From an uncultured Opitutia bacterium (GTDB lineage Bacteria; Verrucomicrobiota; Verrucomicrobiia; Opitutales; UBA953): 8,270 bases of DNA. The DNA is taken from NCBI GenBank assembly GCA_903921665.1, contig CAIXQT010000055.1:1-8270 (forward strand), in the 5' to 3' direction. The translations under genes and the position numbers were made by a program. Below are positions 1 to 5,848 of this stretch, in pieces. Each line of letters starts with the position of its first letter. Position 1 is the first letter of the stretch. Under the pieces are notes generated by a model. That model was not told where the DNA came from, made no database searches, and saw nothing but the letters and a program-made list of their open reading frames with translations.

Positions 1-1
1 C

Positions 2-2869
2 AACGAATCGTTTGACGGTCCCGGACGCGCCGCGAACTACGAAGCCGAGGTCGACGCCTTCGTCGCGCATTCCCTGACCAAGGCCTACAATGGCAAGACC
101 GCTCCGCGCCTGGTGCTCGTCTCGCCGATCGCCTTCGAGAATCTCTCCGCCACCCGCGATCTCCCCAACGGCCAGAAGGAGAACGCCAACCTCGAGCTCT
201 ACGCCGCGGCCATGGAGCGCGTGGCCAAGAAGCACGGCATCACGTATGTCGACCTCTTCCACCCCACCCTCGCCGCCTACGGCCAGACCAAGACCCCTTA
301 CACCATCAACGGCTTCGCCCCGACCGACTTCGGCTACCGCGCCATCGCCAAGCTCCTCGCCGACGGCCTCTACGGCGCCACCCCCCGCGCCTCCAAGGCC
401 GACGAAGCCCTCGTGAACGGCGCGGTGAAGATGAAGGACTACATGTGGAACACGGATTACTCGATCCTCAACGGCGTCCACACGCACGGCCAGCGCTACA
501 ATCCGTTCGGCCCGCAGAACTACCCCGACGAAGTCTACAAGAGCCGCCAGATGACCACGCTCCGTGATGCGCTCATCCACGGCGTCACCCAGGGCAAGCG
601 CACCGACCTGACCGTCGACGACTCCAAGACGCTCGTCCTGCCGCCCGTGCCGACCAACTTCAAGCCGAGCGAGAAGAACGGCAACCCGACGGAGTTCCTT
701 TCCGGCGAAGCGGCCATCGAGAAGATGAAGCTCGCCCCCGGCTACAAGGTCACGCTCTTCGCGTCCGAGGAGAAGTTCCCCGACCTCAAGAAGCCCGTGC
801 AGATGTCGTTCGACGCCAAGGGCCGCCTCTGGGTCGCGACCACGCCGACCTATCCGCACTACCGTCCGGGCGATGCGCTGCCAAACGACAAGCTCCTGAT
901 CCTCGAGGACACCGACGGCGACGGCAAGGCCGACAAGCAGTCCGTCTTCGCCGACCGCCTGCACATCCCGATCGGCTTCGAGATCGCCCCCGAAGGCGTC
1001 TACGTCTCGAGCGAGCCCAACCTCGCCCTGCTCATCGACGACGACAAGGACGGCAAGTCGGACCGCATGGAGCTCATCCTGCACGGCTTCGACTCGCACG
1101 ATTCGCACCACGCCATCTCGGCCTACTGTGCGGATGCTTCCGGCGCCTTCTACCTGCTCGAAGGTCGCTTCCTGCACAGCCAGGTAGAGACCCCCTACGG
1201 ACCCCGTCGCTGCAACGACGGCGGCGCGTGGCGCTTCGACCCGAAGTCCTACCGCCTCGAACGCGTGCAGGCCGACGTCTCCAATCCGTGGGGCTTCTCC
1301 TTCGACACTTGGGAACAGCCGTTCCTCTCCGACGCCTCGTCCGGCGAGAACTGGTGGGCCCTGCCGCTCTCGGCCAAGGTCCCCTACGGCATCGAACAGA
1401 TCAAGGTCGAGCAGTTCGTCCCGAAGCGCTCGCGGCCGACCTCCGGCGCCGAATTCGTCTCCTCGCGTCACTTCCCGGACGCGCAGCAAGGCGATTTCAT
1501 GATCTGCAATTCCATCGGCTTCCTCGGCATCAGCTTCGGCACGAAGCATGACGACGGCGCCGGCTTCACCGGCAAGGCCAACGGCGACCTCCTCTCCTCC
1601 ACCGACGGGAACTTCCGCCCGGTCGACCTCGAGTTCGCCCCGGACGGCTCGCTCTACTTCATCGACTGGCACAACCCGCTGATCGGCCACATGCAGCACA
1701 ATGCGCGCGACCCGAACCGCGACCACGAGCGCGGCCGCATCTACCGCATCACCTACCCTGAGCGCCCGCTCGTGAAGCCCGCCAAGGTCGCGGGCGCTTC
1801 CGTGGCCGAACTCCTTGAGAACCTCAAGGAGCCCGAATACCGGACCCGCTACCGAACGCGTCGCGAACTCCGCGGACATGCCCCCGCCGAGGTGCTCCCC
1901 GCCGTCAAGGCCTGGGTCGCCAAGCTCGATAAGCAGGACCCCGCCTACGAGCACCACCTCTGCGAAGCCCTCTGGGCTACCTGGGCGCAGAACCAGCCGG
2001 ACGCCGGCCTCATCGCCGAACTCCTCAGGGCCAAGCGCTTCGAAGCCCGCGCCGCCGCCGTGGACGTCATCCGCCACTCCTTCTGGCAACTCCCGAACCA
2101 CGTCGAGCTATTGAACCAGGCCGTCCGCGACGAAAACGCCCGCGTCCGCCTGACCGCGGTCGTCGCCGCCACCTGGCTCGACAACGCCGAGGGCGCCAAG
2201 ATCGCCGTCGAGGCCTTCAAGCTGCCCGTCGACCGCTGGATCGGACCGGTGCTGAACTATGCCCTGACCTATACGCTCAAGGACGACATCGAATCACTCA
2301 AGACCGCCGTCCAGCTGAACCTCGAAGGCAACCAGGCCGCCGCCGATTACTTCAGCGGCAAGCTCAAGATCGGCCAGCCCATCGCCGAAGCCGGCACTAA
2401 CTCAAAGCCCGCGCGCAAGCTGACCGCCGCCGAAGAGAAGGCGTTCAAGCTCGGACGCGACATCTACTTCCGCGACGCGCATTGCGCCACCTGCCACCAG
2501 GCCGACGGCAAGGGCATCCAGAACATCTACCCTCCCCTCGCCAAGAGCAACTGGCTCGATGACGACGAACGCCTGACCAAGATCCTGCTCAAGGGACTCT
2601 GGGGCCAGATCACTGTCAACGGCCAGCACTTCGACCCTACCAAGGGCGTGCCACCCATGATGGGCTTCGGCGGCCTGCTCAACGACGAGGAAGCCGCGGC
2701 CGTGCTCAGCTACGTGCGCCTCTCCTTCGGCAACAACGGCAAGCTCATCTCGCCGGCCACCGTGAAGAAGGTACGCGAAGCCACCAAGGATCGCGTCAAC
2801 TTCTACATGACCGAAGAGATCCTCAAGGAACATCCCCTGAAGGCGGCTCCTCCGGCGAAGAAGAAGTGA
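2..2869 (+). CDS. PVC-type propeller/HEAT/cytochrome c fusion protein with N-terminal SGNH domain, 5' end missing
   Basis: The frame is open from the left edge to TGA at 2867-2869, so the true start lies upstream; 955 residues are visible. Residues 1 to about 115 are the end of an SGNH/GDSL hydrolase domain, followed by a linker with the motif NPFGPQNYPDEVYKSRQM. Residues about 230-590 are a PVC-type beta-propeller related to sorbosone/glucose dehydrogenases (TIGR02604-like). It has two calcium-type loops, D303-T-D-G-D-G and D346-D-D-K-D-G. Residues about 595-765 look like helical HEAT-type repeats. Residues about 815-925 are a class I cytochrome c with C828-A-T-C-H832 and probable distal ligand M886 or M887 in PPMMGF. 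By family, the protein should be exported and couple oxidation of an unknown, probably sugar-derived, substrate to electron transfer. The SGNH block V reads NGFAP where NGIHL-like is expected, so the catalytic His seems lost. A 7-bp hairpin starts one base after the stop. The family call is firm; the substrate is unknown. Confidence 0.93.
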   Translation, partial: NESFDGPGRAANYEAEVDAFVAHSLTKAYNGKTAPRLVLVSPIAFENLSATRDLPNGQKENANLELYAAAMERVAKKHGITYVDLFHPTLAAYGQTKTPYTINGFAPTDFGYRAIAKLLADGLYGATPRASKADEALVNGAVKMKDYMWNTDYSILNGVHTHGQRYNPFGPQNYPDEVYKSRQMTTLRDALIHGVTQGKRTDLTVDDSKTLVLPPVPTNFKPSEKNGNPTEFLSGEAAIEKMKLAPGYKVTLFASEEKFPDLKKPVQMSFDAKGRLWVATTPTYPHYRPGDALPNDKLLILEDTDGDGKADKQSVFADRLHIPIGFEIAPEGVYVSSEPNLALLIDDDKDGKSDRMELILHGFDSHDSHHAISAYCADASGAFYLLEGRFLHSQVETPYGPRRCNDGGAWRFDPKSYRLERVQADVSNPWGFSFDTWEQPFLSDASSGENWWALPLSAKVPYGIEQIKVEQFVPKRSRPTSGAEFVSSRHFPDAQQGDFMICNSIGFLGISFGTKHDDGAGFTGKANGDLLSSTDGNFRPVDLEFAPDGSLYFIDWHNPLIGHMQHNARDPNRDHERGRIYRITYPERPLVKPAKVAGASVAELLENLKEPEYRTRYRTRRELRGHAPAEVLPAVKAWVAKLDKQDPAYEHHLCEALWATWAQNQPDAGLIAELLRAKRFEARAAAVDVIRHSFWQLPNHVELLNQAVRDENARVRLTAVVAATWLDNAEGAKIAVEAFKLPVDRWIGPVLNYALTYTLKDDIESLKTAVQLNLEGNQAAADYFSGKLKIGQPIAEAGTNSKPARKLTAAEEKAFKLGRDIYFRDAHCATCHQADGKGIQNIYPPLAKSNWLDDDERLTKILLKGLWGQITVNGQHFDPTKGVPPMMGFGGLLNDEEAAAVLSYVRLSFGNNGKLISPATVKKVREATKDRVNFYMTEEILKEHPLKAAPPAKKK

Positions 2870-2870
2870 G

Positions 2871-2887
2871 CGAAGGCGAAGCCTTCG
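2871..2887. repeat. C(GNA)G hairpin directly after stop codon, copy 1
   Basis: The stem CGAAGGC pairs perfectly with GCCTTCG around the triloop GAA, one base after the TGA of the upstream gene. There is no T-run after it: the following bases are AGGGGGAACGGGG. It is therefore not a standard intrinsic terminator, though it could protect mRNA 3' ends. Its core GCGAAGC is the known exceptionally stable DNA mini-hairpin. A hairpin of the same design follows the next gene (3818-3834). Confidence 0.75.
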
Positions 2888-2921
2888 AGGGGGAACGGGG
2901 GCAAGGTGAGACATCACTTCG

Positions 2922-2957
2922 GGTGGCAGGTGGCAGCCTCAGGTGGCGGGTGGCGGG
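2922..2957. repeat. GGTGGCR heptamer array
   Basis: Two GGTGGCA units (2922-2935), a GCCTCA spacer, two GGTGGCG units (2942-2955) and a final GG. The same heptamer recurs at 3083-3096 (GGTGGCG, GGTAGCG) and at 3987-4000 (GGTGGCG, GGTGACG). All copies are intergenic. Function unknown. Confidence 0.7.
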
Positions 2958-2967
2958 AGATGCATCG

Positions 2968-3023
2968 GGTAGGGTTGAGCGCCCTCGCTCAACCGCGGCT
3001 GATCAAGGGTGATCAGCCCTACC
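2968..3023. repeat. Three-way-junction palindromic element, copy 1
   Basis: This 56-base element folds completely. The outer stem is GGTAG (2968-2972) with CTACC (3019-3023). Arm 1 (2973-2994) is a 9-bp stem GGTTGAGCG with loop CCCT. A GC dinucleotide joins it to arm 2 (2997-3018), a 9-bp stem GGCTGATCA with loop AGGG. The two loops are reverse complements. There is no coding potential and no adjacent transposase. A second copy with the same skeleton and different arms is at 7078-7131. It may be a REP/MITE-like mobile palindrome or a structured RNA element. Confidence 0.85.
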
Positions 3024-3082
3024 TATGAACGAAGCAACCATCACCGGTCTCCGCTTTCCCTTTGACTGGTTGAATCGTTGCG

Positions 3083-3104
3083 GGTGGCGGGTAGCGGGGC
3101 GGGG
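3083..3104. repeat. Short GGTGGCG heptamer array
   Basis: GGTGGCG and GGTAGCG are followed by GGGCGGGG, upstream of the SGNH hydrolase gene. It is the same motif family as 2922-2957. Nothing shows a function. Confidence 0.5.
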
Positions 3105-3114
3105 TTCATTTGAC

Positions 3115-3144
3115 TACCCCTGCCCATACCCCTACCCCTACCCC
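3115..3144 (+). repeat. TACCCC hexamer array abutting a start codon
   Basis: Five consecutive hexamers, TACCCC, TGCCCA, TACCCC, TACCCC and TACCCC, end exactly at the base before the ATG at 3145. They occupy the place of a Shine-Dalgarno sequence; no purine-rich site is present there. Comparable TAC-beginning arrays precede the genes starting at 4983 (minus) and 7184 (plus). Confidence 0.8.
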
Positions 3145-3816
3145 ATGTCTCAATTTCTCTTAACTATCATCGCTCTGCTCTGTTTCACGCCGGTGGTTTT
3201 CGCTGAGACGCTGGCACCGCAGAAGATCCTCTTCGTCGGGAACAGCCTGACCAGCCACGGTCCCAAGGCCGACATCGACTGGCACGGCAACTGGGGCATG
3301 GCGGCGACGTCGCTGGACAAGGATTACGTCCATGTCGTGACCAAGGCCCTCGCGACCAAGCATGGCCTAACGCCGACGATCATGGTCAAGAATGTCGCCG
3401 ACTTCGAACGCAACCACGTCGGTTATGATATCGCCGGCAAGTTCGCCGAAGCCGCCGCCTTCAAGGCCGACCTCGTCATCCTGTGCATCGGCGAGAACGT
3501 ACCCGCTCTCAAGACGCCGGAAGCCCAGGCCAAGTATCAGGAACAGGTCACCGCCTTGCTGAAGACCCTCAAGGCCAACCCCAAGGCCCAGGTCATCGTG
3601 CGCAGTAGCTTCTGGCCGAACGCGGCCAAGGACGGCACCATGCGCAAGGCCTGCGAAGCCGTCGGCGGCACGTTCGTCGACATCAGCGCCCTTGCCAAGG
3701 ACGAGCAGAACTACGCCCGCTCCGAGCGCCCCTATAAGCATGCGGGCGTGGCTAATCACCCTGGTGACCGCGGGATGGCCGCGATTGCCGAAGCGATCGT
3801 GAAAGCGGTGAAGTGA
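3145..3816 (+). CDS. Exported SGNH/GDSL-family hydrolase
   Basis: The product is 223 residues. The frame stays open back to an ATG at 3025, but that extension only translates repeat DNA. The ATG at 3145 begins a good signal peptide, residues 1-20, with probable cleavage after VVFA. Block I is G32-N-S34-L-T with Ser34 as the likely nucleophile, block III is G116-E-N118, and the C-terminal block carries H205 in NHPGDRGM. The usual Asp three residues before the His is not seen (V-A-N-H), which could mean a Ser-His dyad, as known in some esterases of this clan. The probable role is deacylation of carbohydrate or other esters outside the cytoplasm; the substrate is unknown. It lies downstream of a fusion protein that also contains an SGNH domain. 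It may not share a transcript with that gene, because 275 bases of repeats separate them. Confidence 0.88.
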   Translation: MSQFLLTIIALLCFTPVVFAETLAPQKILFVGNSLTSHGPKADIDWHGNWGMAATSLDKDYVHVVTKALATKHGLTPTIMVKNVADFERNHVGYDIAGKFAEAAAFKADLVILCIGENVPALKTPEAQAKYQEQVTALLKTLKANPKAQVIVRSSFWPNAAKDGTMRKACEAVGGTFVDISALAKDEQNYARSERPYKHAGVANHPGDRGMAAIAEAIVKAVK

Positions 3817-3817
3817 G

Positions 3818-3834
3818 GCGTGACGGAGTCACGC
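3818..3834. repeat. C(GNA)G hairpin directly after stop codon, copy 2
   Basis: The stem GCGTGAC pairs perfectly with GTCACGC around the triloop GGA, one base after the TGA at 3814-3816. Size (7/3/7), offset from the stop, C(GNA)G cap and the following AGGGG all match the hairpin at 2871-2887, although the stem sequence is different. There is no T-run. Confidence 0.75.
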
Positions 3835-3872
3835 AGGGGACAAGTGGGCACGGTGACATGGGGACACGAGTA

Positions 3873-3904
3873 GTTGACCGGTTGATCAGTTGGCCGGTTG
3901 GCAA
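3873..3904. repeat. Four-unit 8-bp tandem repeat
   Basis: The units are GTTGACCG, GTTGATCA, GTTGGCCG and GTTGGCAA, all beginning GTTG. The second unit is followed by GT, so it contains the TTGATCA-type motif also seen in an arm of the element at 2968-3023. Function unknown. Confidence 0.65.
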
Positions 3905-3920
3905 GGGATACAAAGAAGCA

Positions 3921-3963
3921 GTGCAAAGGTGCAAATCGGAGCAGCGCTCCTGTGCAAAGGTGC
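3921..3963. repeat. Direct repeats flanking a small hairpin
   Basis: GTGCAAAGGTGC occurs at 3921-3932 and again at 3952-3963. Between them sits a hairpin with stem GGAGC (3938-3942), loop AGC and GCTCC (3946-3950). Each direct repeat itself contains GTGC twice in the pattern GTGCAAAG. Confidence 0.65.
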
Positions 3964-4147
3964 GAAGGTTAACCACAACAATCCATGGTGGCGGGTGACG
4001 GGCACGGGCATCGGGAGTTCAGGAAATCGGCCGTTCAGCCATCGGGAGCTGGCGCCCGGCCTCCAGGAGCTGACTGCCGAGCGGCGGACATCCGAAAGGC
4101 TGACCACCGGGGCCGTCACCTGTCACCCGAAGTTGTATTTTAGGCAC

Positions 4148-4172
4148 AAAAAAGCCCCCGAGGCCGGGGGCT
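4148..4172 (-). terminator. Intrinsic terminator of the pirin/CDGSH/DoxX cluster
   Basis: Read on the minus strand, an 8-bp GC-rich stem AGCCCCCG, loop GCCT and the matching CGGGGGCT are followed by a run of Ts (plus-strand A-run at 4148-4153). It lies 21 bases after the stop of the DoxX-like gene, in the right orientation to end that transcript. Confidence 0.9.
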
Positions 4173-4193
4173 GATTCGTGAGTCCGAGACGGC

Positions 4194-4697
4194 TTACTTG
4201 CCGCCGCAGCAACCGGACGAGGCAGGCTTATCGGAAGAGCCGCAGGAAGAACCTTCCTTATTGCAGCAACCGCAGGTGCCGAGGCATTCGCCGCTACCGC
4301 AGCAGGCCAGGCAGCAGAAGCCCTTGCGACCGACCCAGGCGAGGAAGAGCACGGCGATCGTCAGGATGATGACGACCGGGTCGTAGACCTGCTTGATCAG
4401 CACGTTCACGAGCACGATGTTGAAAGTGATGGCGCCGATCAAGGCGACACCCCAGCCACGCGAGCAGGCGCGAAGCAACAACAGGCCGCCGATCACCTCA
4501 AGTACCTTGATGATGGCCAGATAGGAAGTGCCGGTCATGGCGGTGAAGTAAGCCTTGGTCAGGGCACCGGCTTCCGGCGAGGAAGGAGCCGCAGGCGCCG
4601 GCAACACCGACTTGATCGCCGGGACGAAGAAACTCAGACCGAAGATGATGAAGGCTACCCCGAGGAGGATAGCGACGATGTTGGCAGTTTTTTTCAT
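4194..4697 (-). CDS. DoxX-like four-helix membrane protein with cysteine-rich C-terminal tail
   Basis: The product is 167 residues. There are four hydrophobic segments at about 7-26, 58-77, 82-101 and 106-123, the usual size and topology for the DoxX/DoxD-like family. Members are often found with redox or stress genes. After the last helix comes a 44-residue tail with 11 cysteines: 128, 129, 132, 133, 138, 142, 144, 145, 152, 163 and 164. These sit in CC, CxxCC and CGCC patterns, with Gly, Ser and Lys between them. Such a tail suggests binding of thiophilic metal or metal clusters, possibly facing the cytoplasm, but this is inferred from composition. The start at 4697 (MKKTANIV) is supported by the first helix; no clear ribosome binding site is seen. 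It is the last gene of a probable three-gene operon, 46 bases after the CDGSH gene, and is followed by an intrinsic terminator. Assignment to the DoxX family is by topology and general sequence pattern and is less certain than the membrane call. Confidence 0.8.
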   Translation of the reverse strand: MKKTANIVAILLGVAFIIFGLSFFVPAIKSVLPAPAAPSSPEAGALTKAYFTAMTGTSYLAIIKVLEVIGGLLLLRACSRGWGVALIGAITFNIVLVNVLIKQVYDPVVIILTIAVLFLAWVGRKGFCCLACCGSGECLGTCGCCNKEGSSCGSSDKPASSGCCGGK

Positions 4698-4743
4698 AGC
4701 AAAGGCAGGTTAGCCTAAATGACGGCGGATGAAAGGGCTAAGT

Positions 4744-4983
4744 TCAGAGGGCCTTATGGGAGCCATCGCAGAGCGCGCCCTTCTTGGAGTGCTTGCAGGC
4801 GCAGAAGTAGACCGTGCCGTTGCTTTCAGCCTTATAAGGGACGGGGACGAAGGCGGAACCCTTGTGGGCGCCGTCGCAGAACGGCTGCGTCTTGCTGTGG
4901 CCGCACGAGCACCAGTAGTAGGTCTTGCCAGCTTCAACGAGGACGGGGATCGGAGACTTCTGAGGGATATGGGGGGAGCTCAT
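4744..4983 (-). CDS. Tandem CDGSH iron-sulfur domain protein
   Basis: The product is 79 residues. It holds two complete CDGSH motifs of the form CxC-x8-CDGxH: C25, C27, C36 and H40, then C61, C63, C72 and H76. Each should bind a redox-active [2Fe-2S] cluster through three Cys and one His, as in CISD3/MiNT-type proteins. There is no signal peptide or membrane segment, so it is expected in the cytoplasm. Likely roles are electron transfer or iron-sulfur cluster handling under oxidative or metal stress. The preceding gene encodes an iron-binding pirin 52 bases away and the following one a DoxX-like protein 46 bases away, suggesting one redox operon. Six bases before its ATG ends a TACTCCA-type heptamer array instead of a Shine-Dalgarno site. 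Confidence 0.93.
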   Translation of the reverse strand: MSSPHIPQKSPIPVLVEAGKTYYWCSCGHSKTQPFCDGAHKGSAFVPVPYKAESNGTVYFCACKHSKKGALCDGSHKAL

Positions 4984-4989
4984 AATTCG

Positions 4990-5019
4990 AGAGTATGGAG
5001 TGTAGAGTATGGAGTATAG
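4990..5019 (-). repeat. TACTCCA heptamer array upstream of the CDGSH gene, copy A
   Basis: On the minus strand the units are TACTCCA, TACTCTA, CACTCCA and TACTCT, preceded by CTA. The array ends 6 bases before the ATG at 4983. It matches the array at 7144-7173 at 28 of 30 positions, and both have the same orientation relative to the gene they precede. Confidence 0.85.
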
Positions 5020-5035
5020 GGGAATGTAGGAGGAA

Positions 5036-5737
5036 TCAGGCGAGGTCGAAGAGGAGGGCTTCGATGGGGCCGGTGGACTTGAAGGCGAAGGTGCCTGCGT
5101 CTTCCGATCTGACCGCGTCGCCGGGCGAAAGTTTCACGCCGCCGACCTCGACGTCGCCGCCGATGAGCTGGAACCAAAGCCCCCTGCCCTGACGCAGCTC
5201 ATGCGAGATCGTGCCGGCAGCCTTGGTCTTCACCCGATACACATCGGCGTCTTGGCTGATATGCGCCGAGCCCTCGCGTCCGTCGTTCGAGATGATGAGC
5301 ACCTTGGGCGAATCGAGCTGCTCCGTGGTGGGCGTCCATTCGGCGTAACGCGGCTTGAGGTTCGCCCTGTCCGGCATGATCCAGACCTGGATGAGATGCA
5401 GTCGCTCGGTCTTCGAGGGATTGAACTCACTGTGCTTCACCCCGCTGCCGGCGCTCATGACCTGGATCTGGCCTGGCTTGAGCTGCGCATGGTTACCCAT
5501 GCTGTCCTTGTGCTCGATGGCACCCTCGAGGACATACGTGAAGATCTCCATGTCCTTATGGCCATGGGCCGGGAAACCCATGCCCGGAGCCACCAGGTCC
5601 TGGTTGATGACCCGCAGGGACCGGAAGGCCATGTGGGCCGGGTCGTAATAATCGGCGAAACTGAAGCTATGGCGGGCGACCAGCCAACCGTGATCGGCGA
5701 AGCCGCGTTCCCCGGAACGTCGTACCGTAAGGTTCAT
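5036..5737 (-). CDS. Pirin family protein (YhhW-like bicupin)
   Basis: The product is 233 residues, the usual length of YhhW-type pirins. The N-terminal cupin carries the metal ligands H58 and H60 in FPAHGHKDMEI, and H102 and E104 in VKHSEF. They match the four-ligand pattern of E. coli YhhW, which has quercetin 2,3-dioxygenase activity in vitro. The family start MNLTVRRSGERG and the segment SFSFADYYDP fit the chosen ATG at 5737. A weak purine stretch (GCAGGGAT) precedes the ATG. Its role is not settled for the family: redox sensing, dioxygenase activity or stress response. It is the first gene of the minus-strand cluster and is divergent from the tRNA-Pro gene, so its promoter should lie in 5738-5800, but I see no convincing -35/-10 pair there. 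Confidence 0.95.
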   Translation of the reverse strand: MNLTVRRSGERGFADHGWLVARHSFSFADYYDPAHMAFRSLRVINQDLVAPGMGFPAHGHKDMEIFTYVLEGAIEHKDSMGNHAQLKPGQIQVMSAGSGVKHSEFNPSKTERLHLIQVWIMPDRANLKPRYAEWTPTTEQLDSPKVLIISNDGREGSAHISQDADVYRVKTKAAGTISHELRQGRGLWFQLIGGDVEVGGVKLSPGDAVRSEDAGTFAFKSTGPIEALLFDLA

Positions 5738-5805
5738 ATCCCTGCAACTAGGCCCAAAAATCGTCGAAGTCCACCACCCCTCGTGATTTTCCCGACGGAA
5801 TTAGT

Positions 5806-5836
5806 TTGAAAACACCCCCTCCGTTTGGTCTATGCT
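5806..5836 (+). promoter_or_regulatory. Candidate promoter for tRNA-Pro
   Basis: TTGAAA (5806-5811) and TATGCT (5831-5836) resemble -35 and -10 boxes but are 19 bases apart, longer than the usual 17. The tRNA begins 12 bases after the second box, a fitting distance. No other promoter candidate precedes the tRNA as closely. Confidence 0.45.
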
Positions 5837-5848
5837 TATCTCTCGTGT

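Larger units (their letters stand above)
3817..4147. other. Convergent intergenic region made of short repeats, no credible gene
   Basis: This stretch lies between convergent genes. After the stop-proximal hairpin comes a G-rich segment (3835-3865) resembling the one at 2888-2917. Then follow an 8-bp tandem array (3873-3904), two GTGCAAAGGTGC repeats around a hairpin (3921-3963), and GGTGGCG-type heptamers (3987-4000). The last part (about 3992-4129) is bounded by an 8-bp inverted repeat, CGGGTGAC and GTCACCCG, and contains two CATCGGGAG copies 31 bases apart. Open frames here have no recognisable protein features and run across the repeats, so I call no gene. Confidence 0.6.

Noticed and set aside
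2871..2887. Intrinsic terminator for the large fusion gene
   Set aside because: The hairpin is perfect but is followed by a G-rich stretch, not a T-run, so I list it as a structured repeat.
2402..2917. A 171-codon minus-strand open frame opposite the cytochrome domain
   Set aside because: It is a shadow of the strongly supported plus-strand gene in GC-rich DNA and has no family features.
3025..3144. N-terminal extension of the SGNH hydrolase from the ATG at 3025
   Set aside because: It would place 40 residues of translated repeats (including PYPYPYP) before an excellent signal peptide that begins at 3145.
2868..4000. CRISPR array
   Set aside because: The tandem units are only 6-8 bases with no unique spacers, and no cas genes are present.
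3752..4174. Open frames on both strands in the convergent gap
   Set aside because: They have no recognisable domain, run across several short repeats, and overlap real gene ends.
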